Part shown: in pieces, positions 17,181 to 25,211 of the stretch
Position numbering within the stretch: the first letter of the stretch is position 1
Layout of the letters: every line of letters starts with the position of its first letter
Source: Neogemmobacter tilapiae
GTDB lineage: Bacteria > Pseudomonadota > Alphaproteobacteria > Rhodobacterales > Rhodobacteraceae
Direction of reading: 5' to 3'
Assembly (NCBI RefSeq): GCF_014652215.1
Contig: NZ_BMYJ01000003.1
Coordinates: 124,001 to 188,000, forward strand
DNA: 64,000 bases
Notes under the pieces: model-generated
What the model saw: the letters and a program-made list of their open reading frames with translations, nothing else
Database searches by the model: none
What the model was told of the DNA's origin: nothing
Made by a program: the position numbers and the translations under genes

Positions 17181-19082
17181 CTAGAGTGTCGGATGCAGAC
17201 GGGCCTGCACGGCAAAGCGCAGCCAGTCCTTGTTGTCGCGGTTCGTCCAACCCGCCTCGGCCACCGCCGAAAGGCGGGGGAAGACCAGATCGTTGAACCA
17301 TGCGGTGGTGGTGTAATGTTCGCACCAAATACAGGCCTGAATCCCCCGCATATGGTGGCGCAGATCGGCGGGGAAATCGCCTTCCGCCTCATATTCATAG
17401 GTTTTCACGGGGGGCACCGGCCCGGCCCAGCCCGCGCCGTTTTCCAGCCAGTCGGGGCCTTGGACCATATCAAGGTAATAGGCCTGCCCCGGCGTCATCA
17501 CCACATCATAACCGGCCTTCGCCAGTTCGATCCCCACCTCGGGCTTTTCCCAGGCCATCAGCAGCGTATCGTCGGGCGGCACGCCGCCGCCATGCGCCAC
17601 CTCGTTCCAGCCGACCAGAACCTTGCCCCGCGCGGTCAGCATCGCCTTGATTTTGGTCAGGAACCAGCTTTGCATTTCGAAGGTTCCCGCCAACCCTTCG
17701 CGCTGCATCAGGCTGCGGGCTTTCGGGCTTTCCAGCCAAGCGTTTTTCGCCACCTCATCGCCGCCAATGTGGAAATAGCGCGAGGGGAAGATGCCGCAGA
17801 GTTCGTTGATGATCTTTTCCAGAACCACAAAGGTTTCCGGCATCCCCGGGTTCCAGGAATTGTTCGGATAGCCCTGCACCGGGTGATAGCTGTCGGGGGT
17901 CTCATCAGGATCGACAAGGAAGGGCAAGGCGGCCAGCACGCAGGCGGCATGGCCGGGGGTTTCAATCTCGGGCATGACCTCGATGCCCAAGGATCCTGCA
18001 TGGGCCACAAGGGCGCGCATTTGGTCTTGGGTGTAATAACCGCCGCTTTGCGCAGCACCATCGCCCAATTGCGGCAGCATTCCTGGCAGATCATCGGCAC
18101 GGGTCGCGCCCACGGTGGTCAATTCGGGATAGGCCTTGATCTCGGCGCGCCAGCCTTCGTCATCGGTCAAGTGCCAGTGGAACAGGTTCAGCTTGTGCCA
18201 AGCGAGCATGTCCACCACGCGGGAGACCTGATCAAAGCTCCAGAAATGGCGCGAGACATCCAGATGGCAACCGCGCCAGCCATAGCGGGGGGCGTCGATG
18301 ATCGTGCCCGTGGCGGGGAAGAGGAATTTTGCATCCGCATAGGCCCCATGCAGCATCTGGGCGAGGGAAAGCAGACCGAAACGACGGCCAGCCTCGGCGC
18401 TGGCGGACAGGGTGATCGTGTCGCCAAAATCCAGACGATAGCCTTCGTCCGGCAGGGTTTTGTCCACGGCGAAACTCAGCGCGCGAGAACCTGGCGCGGG
18501 GGAAAGCTGGAAGAGTTTGCGCGCAGCGGGGAACAGGCGGGCGTGCAGGGCATCGACCGACAGCATCAGGCGAAGGTCGGGCAAGGATGCGCCGGGGGCG
18601 GCGTGCAGGATCACCGGGGCCGAGCCGGGGGTCGCCTCAATGGCGTTGGGCCAAGGCAGCAGGGCAAAGGGCAGGGTCAGCCGCCCCTCGGGCAGGCGGG
18701 GCGGCGGCAGGACGGGGGCGGCGTTGCCTTCGATCAAGTCGGCTACTTGCACGGTTTGGTGCGACCCATCTTTCAGCGTCACCCAAGCGGTTTTCGCGGC
18801 GTCATTGCGGTGGAAAGGCGAGCGGAACAGGCCCTCGGCCTGAAAACTCCACGCCTCACCCGGCGCAAGGGTTAGCGGGTCGATGGGGCCAAAGCGGTGA
18901 TAGTTCGCCGTCCGGTGCAACAGCCGCGCGCCATAGATGTGATGTTCCGGCATGATCCGGGTGATCGTCGTCACCGAAAGGGTGAAATCGGCCAAAGGCG
19001 TATCGCCCAGATTGGTCAGTTTGATCGTCCAAGTGCCCGCAGGGGCGGGTTCGGCAGTCCAGGTGTTTTCAAGGAAAAGCAT
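17181..19082 (-). CDS. Beta-N-acetylhexosaminidase (GH20)
   Basis: A 633-aa glycoside hydrolase family 20 enzyme releasing terminal beta-linked GlcNAc or GalNAc. The order is a beta-sandwich-like N-terminus (about 1-130), a GH20b domain (about 130-270), then the catalytic TIM barrel from YGWRGCHLDVSRHFW onward. FHWHLTDDEGWR is the family block, and the catalytic pair D442-E443 is in HIGGDEV. No signal peptide is seen, so the enzyme acts on imported chito-oligosaccharides, glycopeptides or muropeptides inside the cell. It lies between the SDR and M81 genes on one transcript. Confidence 0.93.
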   Translation of the reverse strand: MLFLENTWTAEPAPAGTWTIKLTNLGDTPLADFTLSVTTITRIMPEHHIYGARLLHRTANYHRFGPIDPLTLAPGEAWSFQAEGLFRSPFHRNDAAKTAWVTLKDGSHQTVQVADLIEGNAAPVLPPPRLPEGRLTLPFALLPWPNAIEATPGSAPVILHAAPGASLPDLRLMLSVDALHARLFPAARKLFQLSPAPGSRALSFAVDKTLPDEGYRLDFGDTITLSASAEAGRRFGLLSLAQMLHGAYADAKFLFPATGTIIDAPRYGWRGCHLDVSRHFWSFDQVSRVVDMLAWHKLNLFHWHLTDDEGWRAEIKAYPELTTVGATRADDLPGMLPQLGDGAAQSGGYYTQDQMRALVAHAGSLGIEVMPEIETPGHAACVLAALPFLVDPDETPDSYHPVQGYPNNSWNPGMPETFVVLEKIINELCGIFPSRYFHIGGDEVAKNAWLESPKARSLMQREGLAGTFEMQSWFLTKIKAMLTARGKVLVGWNEVAHGGGVPPDDTLLMAWEKPEVGIELAKAGYDVVMTPGQAYYLDMVQGPDWLENGAGWAGPVPPVKTYEYEAEGDFPADLRHHMRGIQACIWCEHYTTTAWFNDLVFPRLSAVAEAGWTNRDNKDWLRFAVQARLHPTL

Positions 19083-19094
19083 CGTTTGATCCGT

Positions 19095-19853
19095 TCAGTA
19101 ATCTTCGGTCTGGCTGAAGGTGCGGGCAAGCGCTGGAATGCCGGCGGTCAGCCCGCAATCGACAGCCAGACAAACCCCGGTGATGGCGGCGGCAAGGGGC
19201 GAGGCGAGGAAACCCACGGCATTCGCCACATCCTCGGGCAGGACGATCCGGCCAAGGGCGTAATGTTCGGCGGCTTCTTTAAACACGTTCGGGTTTTCCG
19301 CTGCCCGCGCCTCCCAGCCTTGGGTTTTCACGGTGCCGGGGGCGACCGCATTGGCCCGCACCCCGTGACGACCATATTCCACGGCAATCGAACGCGTCAG
19401 ATGCACCATTCCGGCCTTGGCCGCCGAATAGGCGGGATGGCCGTAAACCCCGAAGCCGTTGACCGAGGCAATGTTCACAACCGACCCCTTTGCCGCGACC
19501 AGCCGCGCGGCCAAAGCGTTGAACATCAGAAACGCCCCGTCAAAATTCAGCGCCCTGTCCTTGGCCCAGCTTTCCGGCGTCGTCTGATGCAAGGACGCCC
19601 CCCAAGCCGCCCCCGCGTTGTTCACCAGCGTTGTCAGCGGCCCCAGATCGGCCAGCCCCGCGCAGCTGGCGGCATTGGTCACATCCACCGGCATCGCCCG
19701 GAAACCCGCGCCCAACGCCAAGGCCGCCCGTTCCGCCCCCGCCAGATCGCGGTCGGCCAAGATTACCAGATCATGATCCTGCCGCAGACGTGCCCCGATG
19801 GCTCGCCCGATATCCCCCGCCCCTCCGGTCACAATGGCCAGACGCTGCCCCAT
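19095..19853 (-). CDS. SDR family oxidoreductase
   Basis: A 252-aa classical short-chain dehydrogenase. The NAD(P) site TGGAGDIGRAIG is near the start, NNAG lies near residue 80, and the catalytic Tyr-x3-Lys is in YSAAKAGMVHL. The C-terminus carries GVCLAVDCGLTAG. ATG 19853 was preferred to 19874 because AAGGAAG precedes it by 6 nt. It is the first enzyme gene after rpiR in the minus-strand unit and 12 bp before GH20. The substrate is probably a sugar or sugar-derived alcohol of this pathway, but the sequence does not say which. Confidence 0.83.
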   Translation of the reverse strand: MGQRLAIVTGGAGDIGRAIGARLRQDHDLVILADRDLAGAERAALALGAGFRAMPVDVTNAASCAGLADLGPLTTLVNNAGAAWGASLHQTTPESWAKDRALNFDGAFLMFNALAARLVAAKGSVVNIASVNGFGVYGHPAYSAAKAGMVHLTRSIAVEYGRHGVRANAVAPGTVKTQGWEARAAENPNVFKEAAEHYALGRIVLPEDVANAVGFLASPLAAAITGVCLAVDCGLTAGIPALARTFSQTEDY

Positions 19854-19890
19854 GGGTCGCTTCCTTTGCGGCATATGGAAGAACCCGGCC

Positions 19891-19914
19891 CGGGGCGGCC
19901 GCCTGCGCCCCGGC
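19891..19914 (-). terminator. GC hairpin between rpiR and the SDR gene
   Basis: CCGGGGCG/CGCCCCGG forms a perfect 8-bp stem with an 8-nt loop in the 67-bp gap. A U-poor tail follows on the minus strand, so it probably attenuates rather than ends transcription from rpiR into the enzyme genes. Confidence 0.4.
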
Positions 19915-19920
19915 GGGGGG

Positions 19921-20826
19921 TCAGTCGCCCAAAAGCTGGCGATCGTCGCCGTCGCGGTGGCGGATCAATTGTTCTTTGATCCCCCGCAGAATCCGCGCCG
20001 AACGCGGACGGTCGGCATAGGCCACAAGGTTCGCCATCACATCCACCGCCGCCAGATAGGCATAGCGCGTTGATGTGGCGCGAAAGATATTCTGCCCCTC
20101 GGGAAGGTTCACGCCAATCACCACATCGGCAGCGTCCGCCACCGGCGACCCGCTTTGTGTCATGGCAATGGTCGCAATCCCCCTTTCGCGCAGCAGCGCG
20201 AAACAGCGGGCCAGTTCCTGATTGCGCCCCGAAAAGGACGATCCAAACACCACCGTCCCGGGCCCGGCCGCCGCCGAAAGCATCAGGTTCATACCGTGAT
20301 CGTTTGACGCGGAAATCCGCACGCCCAGCCGGAACAGGCGGTTCTGCAATTCGTTGACGATCATCGACGAATTGCCGCCCGAGCCAAAGGCATAGACCAT
20401 TTCCGCCCCGGAAATCAGCGCCGCCGCCTTTTCCACCGCCGCCAGATCCAGCGCGCGGTGCATTTCAAACAGCGCCTTTTGCGCCTTGGTCACGATGTCT
20501 TCGGCCACCTCGACCGCCGTCGACGTCACCGATTCCGGTTTCAGATAGCGCAGGCCGACATAGGCGCTTTTGGCCAGTTGCACCTTGAAGTCTGAAAAAG
20601 AGGCACAGCCCAGACGGCGGCAAAAGCGGGTTACCGTGGGGGGCGACACTTCGGCCCGCGCCGCAATCTCGGTGATTGAGGCATTGGTGGCGAAATTCAC
20701 ATCGGCCAAGACGCTGGCCGCCAGTTTGCGTTCCAGCACGGAAAGCTTGCCCTCATCATCGGTCAGGGCCGCGATCAGGGCGTCGGGCGACAGGGGGGCG
20801 GCGACGATTTCGGTGTCTTCGTTCAT
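19921..20826 (-). CDS. MurR/RpiR family transcriptional regulator
   Basis: A 301-aa regulator with an N-terminal RpiR helix-turn-helix (about residues 20-95: LSVLERKLAASVL, ITEIAARAEVSPPTVTRFCRRLGC) and a C-terminal SIS sugar-phosphate-binding domain (about 130-265: VYAFGSGGNSSMI, VVFGSSFSGRNQEL). RpiR proteins usually sense sugar phosphates, here most likely an amino-sugar phosphate. ATG 20826 was chosen from several; ATG 20832 is also possible. It is divergent from the 21020 unit and probably controls both sides through the boxes at 20916 and 20990, and perhaps ridA-nagB and the ABC operon. Confidence 0.9.
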   Translation of the reverse strand: MNEDTEIVAAPLSPDALIAALTDDEGKLSVLERKLAASVLADVNFATNASITEIAARAEVSPPTVTRFCRRLGCASFSDFKVQLAKSAYVGLRYLKPESVTSTAVEVAEDIVTKAQKALFEMHRALDLAAVEKAAALISGAEMVYAFGSGGNSSMIVNELQNRLFRLGVRISASNDHGMNLMLSAAAGPGTVVFGSSFSGRNQELARCFALLRERGIATIAMTQSGSPVADAADVVIGVNLPEGQNIFRATSTRYAYLAAVDVMANLVAYADRPRSARILRGIKEQLIRHRDGDDRQLLGD

Positions 20827-20915
20827 GGGCATTCCGATGGGCAAAGGCGGTTCAAGGGGCGTTCCCCTGCCACGAACCCTGTGCTGATCGCCCGGTCAAG
20901 CATTTGCATGAAACC

Positions 20916-20930
20916 CGAAATTCATTTTCG
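20916..20930. promoter_or_regulatory. RpiR-type inverted repeat (distal box)
   Basis: CGAAA-TTCAT-TTTCG is a perfect 5-bp inverted repeat with a 5-nt centre, 8 bp before the -35 at 20938 and 90 bp before rpiR. The position could serve autoregulation of rpiR. Confidence 0.45.
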
Positions 20931-20937
20931 TTCCGCC

Positions 20938-20967
20938 TTGACATTTAGCCCTATCAGGACCGAATAT
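20938..20967 (+). promoter_or_regulatory. Predicted sigma-70 promoter of the M81/nagA unit
   Basis: A perfect -35 TTGACA (20938-20943) is followed after 18 nt by GAATAT (20962-20967), a weak -10. The start would fall near 20974, about 46 nt before the first gene. The palindrome at 20990 lies just downstream, where a repressor would block elongation or promoter escape. Confidence 0.5.
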
Positions 20968-20989
20968 TCCAGTGACAAAGCAAGTATGC

Positions 20990-21003
20990 TGAAAATATTT
21001 TCA
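20990..21003. promoter_or_regulatory. RpiR-type palindromic operator
   Basis: TGAAAATATTTTCA is a perfect 14-bp palindrome in an otherwise GC-rich region, placed between the predicted transcription start and the start codon at 21020. It fits TGAAA-N4-TTTCA, a plausible dimer site for the adjacent RpiR regulator. Confidence 0.6.
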
Positions 21004-21019
21004 CAGGGCGACCAAAAAC

Positions 21020-21523
21020 ATGGCAGAGCGTGACGCTTTCAAGAATCCCTTCCCGGCAGGTGATGCGGACCGTCGGGCGATCTGGGACATGCTGGTGACG
21101 CGCGACATCGACGCCTTTGTCGCGGCGGATTGGTCGGCGGTTCAGGGCGACTTTATCGAGGCGGGCTTTACGGGGATCAGCGGCAACCATCAGGGCGATC
21201 CGCAGGGCTATACCTTGGCCTTTCCGACGCTGGCGGGCTATCGCGACCGCTGGCTTTCGCAGGCCCATGCCTTTGGGGCGGATATGGCGGCGGGGGCTTT
21301 TGCGGGCGACGCGCGGGCCGGGATCTATCAGGCGACGCGGCTGGAAGAGATCGAGATTGACGGCGACGCGGCGCTGGTGCGCAAAAAGTTCGACGGGCGG
21401 CTGGCGAAAACGGACGGCAGCTTTGATCGCATGAACTGGCAGACGCTGTATATCTGTCGGCGGGATGGCGGGCGGTGGAAGATTGCGGGCTTTGTGGGCT
21501 ATCTGCCCCATATCGTCGAATGA
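21020..21523 (+). CDS. SnoaL/NTF2-like conserved protein of unknown function
   Basis: A 167-aa soluble protein. Spaced aromatic and charged positions, an early helical part (DADRRAIWDMLVTRDIDAFVA) and a final strand pair (TLYICRRDGGRWKIAGFVGY) suggest the cone-shaped SnoaL/NTF2 fold, which holds small hydrophobic or sugar-like ligands. There is no signal peptide, and no catalytic residue can be assigned. It is the first gene after the RpiR-controlled promoter. Its stop overlaps the M81 start (ATGA), so the two are tightly coupled. It may be a chaperone-like partner or a small hydrolase or isomerase of the pathway. Confidence 0.6.
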   Translation: MAERDAFKNPFPAGDADRRAIWDMLVTRDIDAFVAADWSAVQGDFIEAGFTGISGNHQGDPQGYTLAFPTLAGYRDRWLSQAHAFGADMAAGAFAGDARAGIYQATRLEEIEIDGDAALVRKKFDGRLAKTDGSFDRMNWQTLYICRRDGGRWKIAGFVGYLPHIVE

Positions 21524-23028
21524 CCGTGCCCCCCGGCCCCAGAAAGATCTTTGTCGCGGCCTTGGCGACCGAGACGAACACCTTTTCCCCCATCGTGGTG
21601 GACAGGCGGGCGTTTGAGGAATCGCTTTATGCGCCCCCCGGTCAGCATCCCGCGACGCCGACGCTTTGCACCGCGCCCATTCCGGTGGGGCGGCGGGTTT
21701 GTGCGGAGAAGGGCTGGGAGCTGATCGAGGGGACAGCCGCCTGGGCGGACCCGGCTGGGCTGGTGGCGCGGGGCGCGTTTGAAACCCTGCGGGACGAGAT
21801 TCTGGGGCAGTTGCAGGCGGCCTTGCCGGTGGATGCGGTGGTGCTGGGGCTGCATGGGGCGATGGTGGCGCAGGGTTACCTTGACCCCGAGGGCGATTTT
21901 CTGGAGCGGGTGCGGGGCATTGTGGGGCCGGACGTCCTGTTGGCGGCCGAACTGGACCCGCACAGCCATTTGACGGCGCGTCGGGTGGCGGCGGCGGATG
22001 TCTTCGTGGTGTTCAAGGAATTTCCGCACACCGATTTCGTGGACCGGGCCGAAGACCTGTGGCGGATCGTGGTTGATACTTTGGAGGGGCGGGTGCGTCC
22101 GGTTATGTCGGTGTTTGACTGCCGGATGATTGATGTCTTTCCCACATCGCGCGAGCCGATGCGGGGGTTTGTGGACCGGATGATGGCGCTGGAGATGTCG
22201 GACCCGAAAGTGCTGTCGCTGTCGGCGATTCACGGTTTCATGGCGGGCGATGTGCCGGAAATGGGGGCCAAGATGATCGCCGTGACCGATGGCGATGCGG
22301 CCTATGGCGCGGCTTTGGCCGAACGGTTGGGGATGGAATTGTTCGCCAACCGGGGCAAGCATCTGATGCCGCAGCTGGATGAAAAGGCCGCGGTGGCGCA
22401 GGCGATGGCCGCCAAGGCCCATCCGGTGGTGATTGCCGATATGTGGGACAATCCGGGCGGCGGGACGGCGGGCGATGCGACGGTGGTCCTAAAGGAACTG
22501 CTGGCCCAAGGGGCGCAGGGCGTGGCGATTGGCACGATCTGGGATCCTATGGCGGTGCAGCTTTGCTTTGTGGCGGGCGAGGGGGCCGAGATGCCTTTGC
22601 GCTTTGGGGCGAAATCGGCACCATTCACGGGTGAGCCGATGGATGCCTTGGTGCGGGTGGTGCGGCTGAACGCCGAGGCTGAGATGCGGTTCGGGGAAAG
22701 CGTGGTTCCTTTCGGGCGGGCGGCGCGGATTGCGGTGCTGGACGATCAGGGGCAAGAGACGGGGATCGAGGTGATCCTGAACACGGTGCGGGCGCAAAGC
22801 TATGATCCGTCGCTGTTCACTGCCTTGGGGATTGATCCTTTGGCGCAGAAGATTCTGGTGATCAAATCGACGAACCATTTCTATGCAGCGTTTCAGCCGA
22901 TTGCGGCGGATATCCTGTATTGCTCGGCGGGGCGGCCCTATCCGAATGATCCGACGACAACGCCCTATCGGCACGTGCGGGCGGATATCTGGCCGCGGAT
23001 GGCGGACCCGTTTGGAAAGGACAGCTGA
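21520..23028 (+). CDS. M81 family metallopeptidase (MlrC-like), paralog 2
   Basis: A 502-aa MlrC family protein. Candidate catalytic and metal residues match those of paralog 1: E18 (ATETNTFSP), D146-x-H148 (ELDPHSHLT) and H170 (FPHTDFVDR), with the same 22-residue spacing between histidines. The C-terminal domain has ADMWDNPGGGTAGDAT and STNHFYAAF. ATG 21520 overlaps the previous stop; the 21475 reading lies inside that gene. Its stop overlaps the next ATG (TGATG). It is cytoplasmic. The two M81 genes lie in divergent units and are clearly diverged, so different substrates or steps are likely. Confidence 0.87.
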   Translation: MTVPPGPRKIFVAALATETNTFSPIVVDRRAFEESLYAPPGQHPATPTLCTAPIPVGRRVCAEKGWELIEGTAAWADPAGLVARGAFETLRDEILGQLQAALPVDAVVLGLHGAMVAQGYLDPEGDFLERVRGIVGPDVLLAAELDPHSHLTARRVAAADVFVVFKEFPHTDFVDRAEDLWRIVVDTLEGRVRPVMSVFDCRMIDVFPTSREPMRGFVDRMMALEMSDPKVLSLSAIHGFMAGDVPEMGAKMIAVTDGDAAYGAALAERLGMELFANRGKHLMPQLDEKAAVAQAMAAKAHPVVIADMWDNPGGGTAGDATVVLKELLAQGAQGVAIGTIWDPMAVQLCFVAGEGAEMPLRFGAKSAPFTGEPMDALVRVVRLNAEAEMRFGESVVPFGRAARIAVLDDQGQETGIEVILNTVRAQSYDPSLFTALGIDPLAQKILVIKSTNHFYAAFQPIAADILYCSAGRPYPNDPTTTPYRHVRADIWPRMADPFGKDS

Positions 23029-24101
23029 TGGCTTTCCCTTGGCCTGAAGTGGGCACGGCGCTGGCGGATGTGATGACGCCAATGCCGGTCATTGATGAGG
23101 ATCGGCTGGCAGCGAATATTGCCCGCGCGCAGGCCTATATGAACCAACATGGTCTGGCGTTCCGGCCACATATCAAGACGCATAAGATTCCCGCTGTGGC
23201 GCGGGCGCAGATGGCGGCGGGGGCGGTGGGCATCAACTGTCAAAAGCTGAGCGAGGCGGAGGCGTTTGCAGAGGCGGGGTTTGAGGATATTCTGATCACC
23301 TTCAATCTGTTGGGTTTGGAACGTCTGTCCCGCCTGCGGGCCTTGAAGGATCGGGTGGCGCGGCTGACGGTGGTGGCCGACAGTGCTGTGACGGTGGACG
23401 GTCTGGCCGCTGTTCCGGGGCTGGCTGTGATGGTGGAGTGCGATACGGGCGGTGGGCGCTGCGGGGTGCAAACGCCGGAGGAGGCTTTGGCGCTGGCCGA
23501 ACGGATCGTTGCGGCGGGGCTGCGGTTTCAGGGCTTGCTAACCTATCCGGCCGTGGGCGGGGCAGAGCGGGTGGAAGAATTTCTGCGCGCGACGATCAGC
23601 CTTCTGACCGCGCGGGGCATCGACTGCCCGGTCCGGTCGAACGGGGGCAGCCCGGATTTGTGGCGGGCGCATCTGGTGCCCTCGGCCACGGAACATCGGG
23701 CGGGGACTTATGTTTACAACGACCGTTCGATGGTGCGGGCGGGGGAATGCGGGCCGGATGATCTGGCGATGCATATTCTGGCCACCGTTGTTTCACGGCC
23801 CACGCCGACGCGGGCGGTCTTGGATGCGGGATCGAAGGCGCTGACCTCGGATCTTTTGGGGTTCAGCGATTTTGGGGAAATTTTGGGCCTGCCGGGGGCA
23901 AGGATCGTCTCGCTTTCTGAAGAACACGGCGTGGTCGATCTTTCGGCCTGTGAGGGGCCGCTTCCCGCTGTCGGGGATCGAGTGAGGATCATCCCGAACC
24001 ATACCTGCGTCGTTTCAAACCTGTTTGATCGGATGGTTTTTCACCGCAATGGCCTTGTCAGCCTGGTGGAAGAGGTGGCCGCGCGCGGGACGGTCTGGTA
24101 G
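23028..24101 (+). CDS. D-serine dehydratase / D-threonine aldolase-like PLP enzyme
   Basis: A 357-aa fold-type III PLP enzyme: alanine-racemase-like N-terminal barrel and a C-terminal D-Ser-dehydratase-like domain. The PLP lysine is expected at K50 in RPHIKTHK. The metal pair is H325-x-C327 (PNHTC). Zinc-dependent D-serine dehydratases use His-x-Cys, whereas D-threonine aldolases use His-x-Asp, so this looks more like a dehydratase acting on a D-3-hydroxy amino acid. It is coupled to the M81 gene (TGATG) and precedes nagA. The RidA gene of the same system could clear an enamine product. Aldolase activity cannot be excluded. Confidence 0.8.
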   Translation: MAFPWPEVGTALADVMTPMPVIDEDRLAANIARAQAYMNQHGLAFRPHIKTHKIPAVARAQMAAGAVGINCQKLSEAEAFAEAGFEDILITFNLLGLERLSRLRALKDRVARLTVVADSAVTVDGLAAVPGLAVMVECDTGGGRCGVQTPEEALALAERIVAAGLRFQGLLTYPAVGGAERVEEFLRATISLLTARGIDCPVRSNGGSPDLWRAHLVPSATEHRAGTYVYNDRSMVRAGECGPDDLAMHILATVVSRPTPTRAVLDAGSKALTSDLLGFSDFGEILGLPGARIVSLSEEHGVVDLSACEGPLPAVGDRVRIIPNHTCVVSNLFDRMVFHRNGLVSLVEEVAARGTVW

Positions 24102-24110
24102 GGTCGCGCC

Positions 24111-25211
24111 ATGGCAAGGCAGGTCTATCAGGCGGAACGGATTTTTGACGGCAGTGACTGGCATGAGGATGCCGCGCTGGTGGTCGAGGATGGCCGCGTG
24201 GTGGATTTCACGCGTGAAAAGGGCGTTTTGTTAACCGGTTTCATCGTGCCGGGGCTGGTCGATTTGCAGGTGAATGGCGGGGGTGGGCGGCTTCTCAACA
24301 ACGCGCCGACGCTTGAGACCATTCACCATATGCGCCTGGCCCATGCCGGCTTTGGCACGACCTCCATCATGGCGACGCTGATCACAGATGGCCCCGATGT
24401 GACCCGCGCGGCGATTGCGGCGGCCAAGGATGCGCCCGGTTTGCTGGGCCTGCATCTGGAGGGGCCACATCTGGACACGGCGCGAAAGGGGACACATGAC
24501 CCCGGGCTGATCCGCCCGATGGCGGCGGATGATCTGGCGGTTCTGTTGCAAGCGGCCAAGGATCTGCCGCATCTGATCTGCACTTTGGCGCCCGAGGCGG
24601 TCGGTCTGGAACAGGTTCAGGCGCTGGTGGGGGCGGGGGCTGTGGTCAGCCTTGGGCATACGGATTGTACCCATCCCACCGCCCGCGCCTATACAGAGGC
24701 CGGGGCCAGCATGGTCACCCATTTGTTCAACGCGATGAGCCAGATGCAGCACCGCGCGCCGGGGTTGGTGGGGGCGGCGCTTTCCGACTCGCGCCTGTGG
24801 GCGGGGCTGATTGCGGATGGGTTTCATGTGGATGATGCGGTGATTCAGGTTGCCCTGCGGGCCAAGGATGAGATTTTTCTGGTGTCCGATTCGATGTCGA
24901 CCATCGGAAGCGACCAAACCAGTTTCACCCTGAACGGGCGGCAGATCTTTCGGGCGGATGGGCGGTTGACCTTGGCCGATGGCACGCTGGCGGGGGCCGA
25001 TATTGCGCTGTTGGATGCGGTGCGGCATGTGCATCTGACGCTGGGTCTGCCTTTGGAACGCGCGCTGCAACTGGCCAGCCTGCACCCTGCGCGCGCCTTG
25101 GGGCTGAGCGACCGGGGTCATTTGCGGCCCGGCGCGCGGGCTGATTTCTTTTGTCTGATGCCCGGTGTGAAAGCCGGGTCTTGCTGGATTGCCGGGGAAC
25201 GAGTCGCATGA
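24111..25211 (+). CDS. nagA: N-acetylglucosamine-6-phosphate deacetylase
   Basis: A 366-aa amidohydrolase removing acetate from GlcNAc-6-P. PGLVDLQVNGGGG is the NagA family start of the barrel. LLGLHLEGPHLDTARKGTHD holds the metal glutamate. SLGHTDCTHPTA and THLFNAMSQMQHRAPG carry the histidines, and the catalytic aspartate is in LVSDSMSTIG. The length is a little shorter than E. coli NagA (382). It follows the PLP gene by 9 bp and its stop overlaps nagK (ATGA). The product goes to NagB (13083). Confidence 0.93.
   Translation: MARQVYQAERIFDGSDWHEDAALVVEDGRVVDFTREKGVLLTGFIVPGLVDLQVNGGGGRLLNNAPTLETIHHMRLAHAGFGTTSIMATLITDGPDVTRAAIAAAKDAPGLLGLHLEGPHLDTARKGTHDPGLIRPMAADDLAVLLQAAKDLPHLICTLAPEAVGLEQVQALVGAGAVVSLGHTDCTHPTARAYTEAGASMVTHLFNAMSQMQHRAPGLVGAALSDSRLWAGLIADGFHVDDAVIQVALRAKDEIFLVSDSMSTIGSDQTSFTLNGRQIFRADGRLTLADGTLAGADIALLDAVRHVHLTLGLPLERALQLASLHPARALGLSDRGHLRPGARADFFCLMPGVKAGSCWIAGERVA

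Noticed and set aside
17064-18875. 603-codon plus-strand frame opposite the GH20 gene
   Set aside because: The GH20 protein has full-length family motifs on the other strand; this frame is low-complexity Gly/Gln/His/Arg and has no ribosome site.
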